DNA of 51,425 nt from Plasticicumulans acidivorans. GTDB taxonomy: Bacteria; Pseudomonadota; Gammaproteobacteria; Competibacterales; Competibacteraceae. Under the pieces are notes generated by a model. It saw only the letters and a list, made by a program, of their open reading frames with translations. It was not told the origin of the DNA and made no database searches. The stretch spans positions 145,323-196,747 of the forward strand of contig NZ_QGTJ01000008.1 of the NCBI RefSeq assembly GCF_003182095.1, given 5' to 3'. A program made the translations under genes and the position numbers. Each line of letters begins with the position of its first letter. The stretch's first letter is position 1. Shown in pieces: positions 1 to 7,781 of this stretch.

Positions 1-89
1 TTGAAAAGGACGGTGTTCTGTGGGTCGGCCGTCTTGGTTTGCGTTTCGATGCGGCGGGCCGGCTCATCGAGGCCACGACGGACCCTTAG
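1..89 (+). CDS. 3' end of an unidentified protein (partial)
   Basis: A reading frame is open from the left edge (first full codon at 3) and stops with TAG at 87-89. The 28 visible residues include VLWVGRLGLRFDAAGRLIEA and read like ordinary coding sequence for this genome. The stop lies 20 bp from the stop of the oppositely oriented AsnC-type gene, so the two genes converge. The start and most of the gene are outside the window. I do not recognise the family from this tail. Confidence 0.55.
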   Translation, partial: EKDGVLWVGRLGLRFDAAGRLIEATTDP

Positions 90-109
90 CCGCGCTCATG
101 TTCCGGCCA

Positions 110-589
110 TTACCTCAGGTGCCCGAGCGGCAGTGCGCCCTGCTGCTTGAGCGTCTGGATGGCGAAGTTGCTGCGGATGTCGCTGATGCCGGGGATTTTC
201 AGCAGCACCTGAGTAAGGAAGCGTTCGTAGGCTTTCAGGTCGGGGACGACGACCTGCAGCAGGAAGTCCGCCGCGCCGGAGACCAGATGGGCGGAGATGA
301 CTTCGGGCAGCGAGAGCACGGCGGCTTTGAAGGTTTCGGCGGAGGATTCGGAGTGGCGCTCGACTTTGACATCGACAAACACCGTCAGGCCGAGGCCGAT
401 GGCATCGCGGTCGAGGCGGGCCTGATACCCCTCGATGACGCCGCGTTCTTCGAGCAGCTTGACGCGGCGCAGGCAGGGCGAGGGCGACAGGCCGATGCGC
501 TCGGCCAGCTCGACGTTGCTCAGGCGAGCGTCGGTCTGCAGCGCATCGAGGATTTTGCGGTCGAAGCCGTCGAAACTGTGTTCAGGCAT
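110..589 (-). CDS. Lrp/AsnC-family transcriptional regulator
   Basis: A 159-residue protein of the usual Lrp/AsnC length and layout. The N-terminal winged helix-turn-helix (about residues 5-60) contains DRKILDALQTDARLSNVELA and the recognition-helix segment GLSPSPCLRRVKLLE. The C-terminal RAM/AsnC ligand domain (about 70-150) contains the strand GLGLTVFVDVKVE and the typical dimer and ligand core. Such proteins bind amino acids and act as dimers or octamers. I chose the ATG at 589 because the family begins just before the FDRKIL segment; the frame stays open to 625. It is divergent from a LysE-type exporter, with a matched pair of palindromes between them. The likely role is autoregulation and control of that exporter, but the ligand is unknown. 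Confidence 0.9.
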   Translation of the reverse strand: MPEHSFDGFDRKILDALQTDARLSNVELAERIGLSPSPCLRRVKLLEERGVIEGYQARLDRDAIGLGLTVFVDVKVERHSESSAETFKAAVLSLPEVISAHLVSGAADFLLQVVVPDLKAYERFLTQVLLKIPGISDIRSNFAIQTLKQQGALPLGHLR

Positions 590-614
590 GATCTGCTTAA
601 AATTGCTCGTTAAG

Positions 615-629
615 TGGCATGACATGCCA
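615..629. promoter_or_regulatory. Palindromic operator candidate 1 (GGCAT-N3-ATGCC)
   Basis: TGGCATGACATGCCA is a perfect inverted repeat with 7-bp arms around one central base. It lies 26 bp upstream of the AsnC-type start, in the divergent regulator/exporter gap. Its GGCAT and ATGCC half-sites recur with the same spacing at 679-693. Lrp/AsnC proteins bind palindromes of about 15 bp, so self-binding is the simplest reading. This is inference. Confidence 0.5.
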
Positions 630-678
630 AAAGAATCGGTTTAAGCAGCGCATAACGCAAGGACATGCGTGCAGCCCC

Positions 679-693
679 GGGCATAGCATGCCC
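679..693. promoter_or_regulatory. Palindromic operator candidate 2 (GGCAT-N3-ATGCC)
   Basis: GGGCATAGCATGCCC is an inverted repeat with 6-bp arms and a 3-bp centre, 32 bp upstream of the exporter ATG. Its inner GGCAT-N3-ATGCC is the same as at 615-629, and the two centres are 64 bp apart, about six helical turns. That spacing would place two regulator dimers on the same DNA face. Confidence 0.5.
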
Positions 694-725
694 AGCGTCG
701 TCGCTACCACCGGAACCGCCGCGCC

Positions 726-1364
726 ATGTCCGCTCTGAGTGCTTTCGTCGTTGCCCTGGTGATCGTTTACGTGATGCCGGGGCCCGACATGATCCTGTTG
801 CTGGAAACCGCGGCGAGTCGCGGTCGGGCGGCGGCGCTGGCGACGGCGGCGGGGCTGGGGCTGGCGCGTTCCTGCCATGTGGCGATGGCGGCGCTAGGGC
901 TGACGGCGCTGTTCAGGGCCGCGCCGTGGACCTTCGATGCCGTGCGTCTGCTCGGCGGCGCCTATCTGGTGTGGCTGGGCGTGCGGTTGTTCTCGGCCGG
1001 TGGCGGCTCGTCGGTGAGCACGACGCCTGCGCTGGCGGTCGGTCAGGCGGATTACGCCAAGGCCTTCCGCCGCGGGCTGCTGATCAATCTGCTCAATCCG
1101 AAGGCGCTGATCTTCTGTTCGGTGCTGCTGCCGCAGTTCATCGACGTGACGCACGGTGCGATCGGCGCGCAGTTCCTGCTGCTCGGGGTGATCCTGGTGA
1201 CGATCGGTCTGGCTTTTGACGTGCTCTATGCGCTGGCCGGCTCGGCGCTCGGGCGCTGCTTCGACGCGGCACCGCTGTTTGCGCGGGCGCGCAATGCGCT
1301 GTTCTCGACCGTGCTGATCGCGCTCGGCGCCAAGCTGATGCTGCTGGAGCCGCTGACTCGCTGA
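726..1364 (+). CDS. LysE/RhtB-family amino-acid exporter
   Basis: A 212-residue, very hydrophobic protein with about six membrane segments, the size of RhtB-type exporters. The family signature is visible near the N-terminus: VMPGPDMILLLETAASRG, then GRAAALATAAGLGLARSCHV. The mid-protein segment GLLINLLNPKALIFCSVLLP is also typical. These proteins export amino acids or their derivatives across the inner membrane. The gene is divergent from an Lrp/AsnC regulator, an arrangement that often reflects amino-acid-triggered export. The substrate cannot be told from sequence. No strong ribosome binding site is seen before the ATG. Confidence 0.88.
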   Translation: MSALSAFVVALVIVYVMPGPDMILLLETAASRGRAAALATAAGLGLARSCHVAMAALGLTALFRAAPWTFDAVRLLGGAYLVWLGVRLFSAGGGSSVSTTPALAVGQADYAKAFRRGLLINLLNPKALIFCSVLLPQFIDVTHGAIGAQFLLLGVILVTIGLAFDVLYALAGSALGRCFDAAPLFARARNALFSTVLIALGAKLMLLEPLTR

Positions 1365-1442
1365 GCCGGCGCGGGCGTCTGGTCGTGGCGGGCGGACGGT
1401 GACAGTCTTGCGGGCTCATGCATTCCCCGCGGCGGAGGCCTC

Positions 1443-1994
1443 TTGAGCACGAACGTCCTGATCCTGCCGGGTTACGGCAATTCCGGCCCTGAGCACTGGC
1501 AAAGCCGGTGGCAGCAGGCCGAGCCCGACTGGCAGCGCGTCGAGCAGCACGACTGGGAGCAGCCGCAGTGTGCCGACTGGTGCGAGGCGCTCGAAACGGC
1601 CGTCGCTGCCTGCGGCGCCGACAGCGTGCTGGTCGCTCACAGCCTCGGCTGCCTGCAGGTGGCGCATTGGGCGCAGGCCACGCGGTTGCGCGTGCGCGCT
1701 GCCCTGCTGGTCGCCGTACCCGATCCGGCGCTGCCGGTTTTTCCGCCGCAGGCGCAGGGCTTTACGCCGCTGCCGCGGCAGGCACTGCCGTTTCCGAGCC
1801 TGCTCGTCGCCAGCCGTGACGATCCCTACGCCAGCCTCGACTACGCCCGCCAGTGCGCAGCAGCCTGGGGCAGCGAGTACGTCGACATCGGCGCCGCCGG
1901 GCACATCAACGCGACCAGCGGTTTCGGCGACTGGCCGCAGGGGCGGGCGCTGCTGCAGCGCCTGCTGGCGATGAGCAGCGGGGCGCGCGACTGA
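1443..1994 (+). CDS. RBBP9/YdeN-family alpha/beta hydrolase
   Basis: A 183-residue small serine hydrolase. It starts with NVLILPGYGNSGPEHWQSRW, the hallmark of this family. The nucleophile elbow is AHSLGC (Ser in VLVAHSLGC), an acidic residue is present in ASRDDPY, and the C-terminal His segment is GAAGHINATSGFGDWPQG. The usual family length is about 180 residues. The start is taken as TTG at 1443, five bases after GGAGG at 1434-1438; no better ATG precedes the first strand. The physiological substrate is unknown. The gene stands alone on the + strand between the exporter and the TerC-like gene. Confidence 0.85.
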   Translation: MSTNVLILPGYGNSGPEHWQSRWQQAEPDWQRVEQHDWEQPQCADWCEALETAVAACGADSVLVAHSLGCLQVAHWAQATRLRVRAALLVAVPDPALPVFPPQAQGFTPLPRQALPFPSLLVASRDDPYASLDYARQCAAAWGSEYVDIGAAGHINATSGFGDWPQGRALLQRLLAMSSGARD

Positions 1995-2128
1995 CGTCAA
2001 TACCGGGGTGTGCGGCGCGGATGACGCCGGTGGCGGTGATTAGCACCATCCCCATGTCGCTGCGCTGGTCATGCCTCAGTGCTAACCTGCCGCGCTTTCC
2101 ATGCAGTGCAGTATCTGGAGCGACGGTC

Positions 2129-2842
2129 TTGGACATGCACGAACTGGCGACCGGCGGCGGCAGTTATCTGCTGGCCGTGGCGCAGATCATCCTCATCGAC
2201 ATCCTGCTCGGCGGTGACAACGCCATCGTCATCGCGCTGGCCTGTCGCGGTCTGCCCGAGCATCAGCGCAAGGCCGGTATTTTCTGGGGCGTGCTCGGGG
2301 CGATCGTGCTGCGCATCGCGCTGATCGCCTTTGCGCTCGAACTGCTGTCGCTGCCGGGGCTGAAGCTGGTCGGTGCCGGGCTGCTGCTGTGGATCGGCGT
2401 GCAGTTGCTGCAGCCGGAGCACGAGGACGAGGGCGGCACGGTCCGCAGCAGCACGACGCTGCTGGGGGCAATCCGCACGGTGATCGTCGCCGATGCGGCG
2501 ATGAGCATCGACAACGTGGTTGCCGTCGCCGGTGCCGCGCGCGGCGATCTGTCGCTGGTGGTGCTCGGCATTCTGGTCAGCGTGCCGGTGATCGTCTGGG
2601 GCAGCCGCTTCATCCTGCGGTTGATGGACCGCTTCAGCTGGCTGATCGCCTTCGGCGGCGGTCTGCTCGGCTGGATCGCCGGCGGCCTGCTGCTGGCCGA
2701 TCCGCTGCTGGCGCGCCTCGGCGTCGTGCCGCAGCCCTGGCTGCATTACCCGGTGTCGGCCAGCGCGGCCGTGCTGGTCATTCTGCTCGGGTACACGCTG
2801 GCCCGGCGGCAGGCGGCGGCCGTCGCTGCCGACGGCGAGTGA
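2129..2842 (+). CDS. TerC/YjbE-family integral membrane protein
   Basis: A 237-residue membrane protein of the TerC family. It begins with a long hydrophobic segment followed by LLGGDNAIVIALACRGLP and has the matching second-half motif ADAAMSIDNVVAVAGAARGD. These two acidic repeats are the family signature, and TerC-like proteins are linked to metal (often manganese) export. About seven membrane helices are visible. The chosen start is TTG at 2129, eight bases after GGAG at 2117-2120; the ATG at 2135 is in frame but lies 14 bases from that site. A stress protein gene follows after 10 bp, then soxY, so these three are probably one operon. No yybP-ykoY riboswitch was recognised upstream. Confidence 0.85.
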   Translation: MDMHELATGGGSYLLAVAQIILIDILLGGDNAIVIALACRGLPEHQRKAGIFWGVLGAIVLRIALIAFALELLSLPGLKLVGAGLLLWIGVQLLQPEHEDEGGTVRSSTTLLGAIRTVIVADAAMSIDNVVAVAGAARGDLSLVVLGILVSVPVIVWGSRFILRLMDRFSWLIAFGGGLLGWIAGGLLLADPLLARLGVVPQPWLHYPVSASAAVLVILLGYTLARRQAAAVAADGE

Positions 2843-2852
2843 GGAGGCCGCG

Positions 2853-3287
2853 ATGCCTACGGAAATCCTGTTGATTCCGGTCGATGGTTCACCGGCGTTC
2901 GCCGCCGTGATCGAGCATCTGGAGGCGCTGCGCGCGCGCGGCGATGAACTGACGCTGCACCTGCTCAACGTGCAGATTCCGGTCGAATCCGGCCACGCCC
3001 GCCGCTTCGTCAGCCGCGAGGCGCTGGAGGCCTGGTATCAGGCCGAGAGCGTCGAGGCGCTGCGCCCGGCGGTGGCCGCGCTCGCCGCCGCCGGGTTTGC
3101 CTGCACGCTGCATCACGTCGTCGGCCACCCGGCGGCGAGCATCGTCGCCGAGGCGCAGGCGCTGGGCTGTACCGGCATCCTGATGGCGACGCATCCGCAG
3201 GCGCTGCTGCGTCATTGGCTGCTCGGTTCGGTCGCCGAGGAGGTCGCCACCCTCAGCCCGCTGCCAGTGGTCTGCCTGCCGGCATGA
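2853..3287 (+). CDS. Universal stress protein (UspA family)
   Basis: A 144-residue single-domain Usp. The N-terminus TEILLIPVDGSPAFAAVIEH has the first strand and the conserved VDGS turn. The C-terminal nucleotide-loop region GCTGILMATHPQALLRHWLLGSV... followed by LPVVCLPA corresponds to the G-2x-G-9x-G(S/T) loop, here somewhat divergent (an alanine/threonine-rich version with LLGSVAEEV). Strong ribosome binding site GAGGAGG before the ATG. Its stop overlaps the soxY start (ATGA at 3284-3287), so translation of the two is probably coupled. Cytoplasmic; the role is inferred from family only. Confidence 0.85.
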   Translation: MPTEILLIPVDGSPAFAAVIEHLEALRARGDELTLHLLNVQIPVESGHARRFVSREALEAWYQAESVEALRPAVAALAAAGFACTLHHVVGHPAASIVAEAQALGCTGILMATHPQALLRHWLLGSVAEEVATLSPLPVVCLPA

Positions 3288-3733
3288 AGACGCTGACGCG
3301 CCGTCGTCTGCTGCAGGCGCTGGCGGCACTGGCCGCGCTTGGGGTGCTGCCGCGGCGGCTGCATGCGCGCGCCGAGGCGGCGTTCGCCGCCAGTGCGCTC
3401 GATACGGCGCTGCAGGCGCTGTACGGTTCGCGCGAGCTCGTCGAGCATGCCGGGCTGCAGCTCGAAGTGCCGGCGGCGCCGGACAATCCGGCGCAGGTGC
3501 CGGTGCAGCTGCGCGCCGCAGGGCTGCCGCCGGTGCACGCCTTCGTGTTGTTCGCCGCCGCCAATCCGCTGCCGCTGATCGCGCGCTTCGAGCTTGGCGA
3601 GGGCGTCGAGCCGCAGCTCGACGTGCGCATCAAGGTCGGCGGTTCCGGGCGCCTGCTGCTGGTCGCCGAGACTGCTGCCGGCCTGTTCCGCACCGAGGCT
3701 CACGTCGACGCCGCGGCCGGCGCCTGCGGCTGA
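3284..3733 (+). CDS. soxY: SoxY-like thiosulfate carrier subunit
   Basis: A 149-residue protein. The N-terminus MKTLTRRRLLQALAALAALG resembles a twin-arginine signal (TRRRLL before a hydrophobic stretch). The mature part has the SoxY immunoglobulin-like core: QVPVQLRAAGLPPVHAFVLF, then ANPLPLIARFELGEGVEP and RIKVGGSGRLLLVAET. SoxY ends in a flexible GGCGG arm whose cysteine carries sulfur intermediates. Here the end is AAAGACG, keeping a cysteine one residue from the terminus but in a changed sequence. SoxY acts in the periplasm as a dimer with SoxZ. The start overlaps the stress-protein stop by 4 bp. No soxZ follows; the next + strand gene of that type is at 11722, beyond the chemotaxis operon, whose last gene converges with only 2 bp between stops. 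Confidence 0.8.
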   Translation: MKTLTRRRLLQALAALAALGVLPRRLHARAEAAFAASALDTALQALYGSRELVEHAGLQLEVPAAPDNPAQVPVQLRAAGLPPVHAFVLFAAANPLPLIARFELGEGVEPQLDVRIKVGGSGRLLLVAETAAGLFRTEAHVDAAAGACG

Positions 3734-3735
3734 GT

Positions 3736-4824
3736 TCAGACCAGCGGAATGCGCGCGATTTCGCCGGCGATGTCGTCGAGGGCGATGTCGCGTTCGCTGG
3801 CGCCGAGCTTCTTGGCTTCCTGCGGCATGCCGTAGACCACGCAGCTGGCCTCGTCCTGCGCCAGCGTGTGGGCGCCGGCGTCGCGCATCGCCTTGAGGCC
3901 GTGGGCGCCGTCGCCGCCCATGCCGGTCATGATCACGCCGAGCGCGTTGCGCCCGGCATGCGCCGCCACCGAACGGAACAGCACGTCGACCGAGGGCTTG
4001 TGGCGGTTGACCGGCGGCCCGTCGCGCACTTCGACGCGGTACTGCGCGCCGCTGCGCACCACCTGCATGTGGCGGCCGCCGGGCGCGATCAGCGCCTGGC
4101 CGGCAAGCACGCGGTCGCCGTCATGCGCTTCGCGCACTTCGATCTGGCACATCTGGTTCAGGCGCTGGGCGAAGGCGGCGGTGAAGGCTTCCGGCATGTG
4201 CTGGACGATGACGATGCCGGCGCACACCCGCGGCAGTGCCGTGAGCACGCGCTCCAGCGCCTGCGTGCCGCCGGTCGAGGTGCCGATGGCGACGATGCGG
4301 TCGGTGGTCTGCAGCGGGCTGCGCGGGGCGCTGGCGAGCGCGAGCGGAGCCGGCGCGCCGGCCGGGCTGCTGCTCGCGGTCGGCGTCGGTCGCGGGCGGT
4401 TGCCGGGTCGCAGCAGCGCCGGGCGGCTGGCGGCGGCGGCGCGGATGGCGTGGATCAGCTCGCTGGCCGCGCCCTGCAGGAACTGCTTCAGGCCGACGGT
4501 CGGCTTGGTGACGATGTGCATGGCGCCGGCGGCGAGCGCATCGAGGCAGGTCTGCGTGCCTTTGGCAGTCAGCGTCGAGCAGATCACCACCGGCGTCGGC
4601 CGTTCGGCCATCAGCTTGCGCAGGAAGGTGATGCCGTCCATGCGCGGCATCTCGACGTCGAGCAGGATGACGTCGGGCCATTCGCGCTTCATGCGCTCGA
4701 CGGCGAACAGCGGGTCGGGCACGGTGCCGATGACTTTCAGATCCGGTGCCTGTTCGAGCACCTGCTGCATGACCTGGCGCACGACGGCGGAGTCGTCGAC
4801 GATCAGAACCTTGATCTCAGGCAT
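3736..4824 (-). CDS. cheB: CheB chemotaxis protein-glutamate methylesterase
   Basis: A 362-residue two-domain protein of normal CheB length. The N-terminal receiver (1-120) has [15 protein letters not shown] and the phosphoacceptor Asp56 in [14 protein letters not shown]. The C-terminal methylesterase (about 175-362) shows the serine loop [12 protein letters not shown], the histidine segment [12 protein letters not shown] and the aspartate segment [13 protein letters not shown]. It demethylates or deamidates receptor glutamates after phosphorylation by CheA. It is the last gene of the - strand che operon, 24 bp after cheR, and its stop is 2 bp from the soxY stop on the other strand. An Ala/Pro-rich linker joins the domains. 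Confidence 0.95.
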   Translation of the reverse strand: MPEIKVLIVDDSAVVRQVMQQVLEQAPDLKVIGTVPDPLFAVERMKREWPDVILLDVEMPRMDGITFLRKLMAERPTPVVICSTLTAKGTQTCLDALAAGAMHIVTKPTVGLKQFLQGAASELIHAIRAAAASRPALLRPGNRPRPTPTASSSPAGAPAPLALASAPRSPLQTTDRIVAIGTSTGGTQALERVLTALPRVCAGIVIVQHMPEAFTAAFAQRLNQMCQIEVREAHDGDRVLAGQALIAPGGRHMQVVRSGAQYRVEVRDGPPVNRHKPSVDVLFRSVAAHAGRNALGVIMTGMGGDGAHGLKAMRDAGAHTLAQDEASCVVYGMPQEAKKLGASERDIALDDIAGEIARIPLV

Positions 4825-4848
4825 GGAGGCTTCCAGAGGGCCGGCCGC

Positions 4849-5697
4849 TCAGGGCCGGCGGTAGACGGTGGGGGCGACGCAGCGCAGGCCGTCGACGATG
4901 CCGTTCAGCGATTCGGAGTGGCCGATGAACAGGTGGCCGCCCGGTCGCAGCCGGCGCAGCAGCCGCTCGACCACCGCGCGCTTGGTCGGCATGTCGAAGT
5001 AGATCATCACGTTGCGCAGGAAGATCACGTCGAACTCGCCGATCTGCGGCAGCTCGACGCTGAGATTGAGTTGCTGCCACTGCAGGCGCTGGCGCAGCGC
5101 CTGGTGCACGCGCAGGTAGCCATCGTGTTCGCCGGTGCCGCGCAGGCAGAAGCGCTTGAGGTACGCCGGCGGGATGCCGTGGGCACGCGTCATCGGGTAG
5201 ATGCCCGCACGTGCGCGTTCGAGCACGCGCGTCGACAGGTCGCTGCCGAGGATCTCCCAGCGCACGCCGGCGGCCTCGGCGCACATGGCGATGGTGTAGG
5301 GCTCCTCGCCGCTGGAGCAGGCCGCGCTCCAGATGCGCAGCGCCCGCGCCGCCGGCGCCTGCGGCAGGATTTCGCGCTCAAGGAAGTGGAAGTGGTCCGG
5401 CTCGCGGAAGAAATAGGTCTCGTTGGTGGTCAGCAGGTCGAGCGCCCGCTGGCGCTCGGCCGGATCGGCGTCGCCGTCGATGTACTTGAGGTACTGCGTG
5501 TAGCTGGTGCAGCCGCAGACGGCGAGGCGTTTGTCGAGGCGGGCGCAGACCATCGGCTTCTTGGTCTCGCCGAGATGGATGCCGCTGGCCCGGTAGAGCC
5601 AGCGGGCGAGCAGCGCGAACTCGGCATCGCTGATGCGTGGCGCGGGTGCGAAGTCCCGCGGCCGGCTCGCGGCGAAGGCCGGCATCTCAGCGCGCAT
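4849..5697 (-). CDS. cheR: CheR chemotaxis protein methyltransferase
   Basis: A 282-residue SAM-dependent methyltransferase that methylates receptor glutamates. The N-terminal helical domain covers about 15-90 (ISDAEFALLARWLYRASGIH). The catalytic domain shows TTNETYFFREPDHF, the SAM loop RIWSAACSSGEEPYTIA and FDVIFLRNVMIYFD. The ATG at 5697 overlaps the cheW stop by 11 bases; the ATG at 5685 is an equally possible start, and neither has a strong ribosome binding site. This suggests coupled translation after cheW. No cheD lies between cheR and cheB. Confidence 0.93.
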   Translation of the reverse strand: MRAEMPAFAASRPRDFAPAPRISDAEFALLARWLYRASGIHLGETKKPMVCARLDKRLAVCGCTSYTQYLKYIDGDADPAERQRALDLLTTNETYFFREPDHFHFLEREILPQAPAARALRIWSAACSSGEEPYTIAMCAEAAGVRWEILGSDLSTRVLERARAGIYPMTRAHGIPPAYLKRFCLRGTGEHDGYLRVHQALRQRLQWQQLNLSVELPQIGEFDVIFLRNVMIYFDMPTKRAVVERLLRRLRPGGHLFIGHSESLNGIVDGLRCVAPTVYRRP

Positions 5698-6226
5698 CCG
5701 GCAGTTGCGGCAGCGCCGGGCGCTGGTCGGCGAGGCGGGCGAGCTGCGCCATTTCCTCGACCGAGAGCACGCAGGCAGGTTCGAGGATGACCACGAAGTG
5801 CTCGTCGAGCTTGCCCATGCCGCGGATGAAGTCGGTGCGCACGCGGGCGCCGAAGCTTGGCGGCGGCTCCACCTCGGGGATCTCCAGCACCGCGCTGACA
5901 CCGTCGACCAGCAGGCCGAGGTCGCGGCGCTGGCCGTCCTCGGCATCGTCGATCTCGACGATGACGATGCAGCTGCGCTTGTGCACCTGGCTGGCCTCGC
6001 GGCCGAGGCGGGCGGCGAGGTCGATGACCGGCACCACGCGCCCGCGCAGGTTGAGCACGCCGACGATGAAGCCCGGCATCATCGGCACGCGGGTCACGCG
6101 GCTGTACTCGATGATCTCCTTGATGTGCAGGATGCCGAGCGCGAAGGTCTCGCCGCCGGCGCTGAAGGTCAGGTACTGCTGACCTTCCTGCAGCGCGTCG
6201 GCCGGTTGATAGGCGGGCAGGGCCAT
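5687..6226 (-). CDS. cheW: CheW-like coupling protein
   Basis: A 179-residue single CheW domain. The core begins QYLTFSAGGETFALGILHIK, followed by the conserved IIEYSRVTRVPMMPGFIVGV and LNLRGRVVPVIDLAARLG. It links the kinase CheA to the receptor arrays at the inner membrane. It lies 15 bp after the receptor gene and overlaps cheR. Length and motifs are normal. Confidence 0.94.
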   Translation of the reverse strand: MALPAYQPADALQEGQQYLTFSAGGETFALGILHIKEIIEYSRVTRVPMMPGFIVGVLNLRGRVVPVIDLAARLGREASQVHKRSCIVIVEIDDAEDGQRRDLGLLVDGVSAVLEIPEVEPPPSFGARVRTDFIRGMGKLDEHFVVILEPACVLSVEEMAQLARLADQRPALPQLPDAR

Positions 6227-6241
6227 GGGGTCTCCTCCGGC

Positions 6242-7714
6242 TCAGAAGTGCACGAAACCGGCATCGGCATCGCTGTCGCCGAACAGCGAGCCGCCGCCCT
6301 GCGCACCGTTCTCGCGACGCGGCTTGGTCTTGGCCGGCGCCTTGGTGACCACCGGGGCGGCGACGACGTGGCCGACCAGCTGCTGCAGTTGCCCGGCCTG
6401 GTTGTTCATCTCTTCGGCGGCGGCGGAGAGCTCCTCGGAGGCCGAGGCGTTCTGCTGCGTGACCTGGTTCATCTGCGCCAGCGCGGTGTTGATCTGGCTG
6501 GCGCCGGTCGACTGCTCGGCCGAGGCGGCGGAGATTTCCTGCACCAGATCGGCGGTGCGGCGGATCGCCGGCTGGATCTCGTCGAGCAGGCGGCCGGCTT
6601 CCTCGGCGACTGCCATGCTCGAACCGGCCAGCGTGCCGATTTCCTGCGAGGCGACCTGGCTGCGCTCGGCGAGCTTGCGCACCTCGGCGGCGACCACCGC
6701 AAAGCCGCGGCCGTGTTCGCCGGCGCGGGCGGCCTCGATCGCCGCGTTGAGCGCCAGCAGATTGGTCTGGTAGGCGATGTCGTCGATGATCGAGATGCGC
6801 TCGGTGATGCTCTTCATCGCCTTCACCGTCTGCTGCACCGCGTCGCCACCGGCCGCGGCCTGCTCGGCGGCGCGCTGCGCCATGCCGTCGGTGACCTTGG
6901 CGTTTTCGCTGTTCTGCGCGATCGACGCGGTCATTTCCTCGATTGCCGCCGAGGTTTCCTCGACCGAGGCGGCCTGCTCGCTGGTGGCCTGCGCCAGACC
7001 GTGCGAGGTGGTGCTGACCTGGCCGGCGAGCTGGCGGGTGATGGCGAGGGCGTTGCCGAGCTGGTGGTTGATGCTGCGCATCGTGACGTAGGCCAGCAGG
7101 CCGGCGCACACCAGCGTGCCCAGCAGCGCCGCGATGATCAGGTTGCGTGAGTTGTCATAGGTGTCGACCGCCGCCTGACGGGCTTCGTTGGCGCCCTTGA
7201 CGTTGAGCTCGACCAGCGCGCTCAGGTGCTCGCTGATCTGCGCGAAAGCCTTGAGCATCGGTCCGTCGAGCAGCGCACGGACCTCATCGGTGCGGTTGGC
7301 GCGCGACACCGGCAGCAGTTCCTCATGCAGGCTGAGATAGGCGTTCCAGCGCTCGGCGGTTTCATCGTAGAGCTTGCGTTCCTCGGGCGAGGAGATCAGC
7401 GGCACGTAGATCTTGCGGTTGCTCTCGAACTGGGCCATGTCCTGCTTCATGCCGTCTTCGATGGCATTCATGACCTCGATCTTGTCGCTCAGACCGTGCT
7501 TGTACTCACGCAGGCGCAGGGTCAGCGCTGCGGCATTCATCGCCGAGATGGTCTGCACGCTGGGCAGCCAGTTTTCACCGAGCTCGCGGGTCTGGCCGTT
7601 GAGCTGGTTGAGCTGATAGATCGAGAAGCCGCCGAGCCCGCAGGTCAGGGCAAGCAGCAGCGTGACGATCAGCGTCATGCGGGTCGAGATCTTGGTCTTC
7701 GAGAGCGCTTTCAT
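6242..7714 (-). CDS. Methyl-accepting chemotaxis protein with a four-helix-bundle-type sensor
   Basis: A 490-residue transmembrane receptor. TM1 is at about 13-33 ([20 protein letters not shown]), a periplasmic helical sensor at about 34-188 looks like the 4HB_MCP type, and TM2 at about 190-210 contains [20 protein letters not shown] short linker leads to the signalling coiled coil, whose hairpin tip is well conserved: [20 protein letters not shown] and [18 protein letters not shown]. Candidate methylation segments ([20 protein letters not shown]) are visible. The C-terminus is GFVHF and has no NWETF-type CheR tether. It is the only membrane receptor in the operon; its ligand is unknown. Confidence 0.93.
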   Translation of the reverse strand: MKALSKTKISTRMTLIVTLLLALTCGLGGFSIYQLNQLNGQTRELGENWLPSVQTISAMNAAALTLRLREYKHGLSDKIEVMNAIEDGMKQDMAQFESNRKIYVPLISSPEERKLYDETAERWNAYLSLHEELLPVSRANRTDEVRALLDGPMLKAFAQISEHLSALVELNVKGANEARQAAVDTYDNSRNLIIAALLGTLVCAGLLAYVTMRSINHQLGNALAITRQLAGQVSTTSHGLAQATSEQAASVEETSAAIEEMTASIAQNSENAKVTDGMAQRAAEQAAAGGDAVQQTVKAMKSITERISIIDDIAYQTNLLALNAAIEAARAGEHGRGFAVVAAEVRKLAERSQVASQEIGTLAGSSMAVAEEAGRLLDEIQPAIRRTADLVQEISAASAEQSTGASQINTALAQMNQVTQQNASASEELSAAAEEMNNQAGQLQQLVGHVVAAPVVTKAPAKTKPRRENGAQGGGSLFGDSDADAGFVHF

Positions 7715-7781
7715 GTAGGTCGATTGTCCTTGTGATGCGGTGGCGCAAAGCGGATGCGGGTCGGGGTGGGGCAGCGCGCGT

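Noticed and set aside
1995..2128. Possible yybP-ykoY manganese riboswitch before the TerC-like gene
   Set aside because: This class often precedes TerC-like genes, but its conserved loop sequences are not present here.
3868..5790. 640-codon open frame opposite cheB and cheR
   Set aside because: Antisense shadow; composition rich in Ala/Arg/Gly/His and no recognisable domain.
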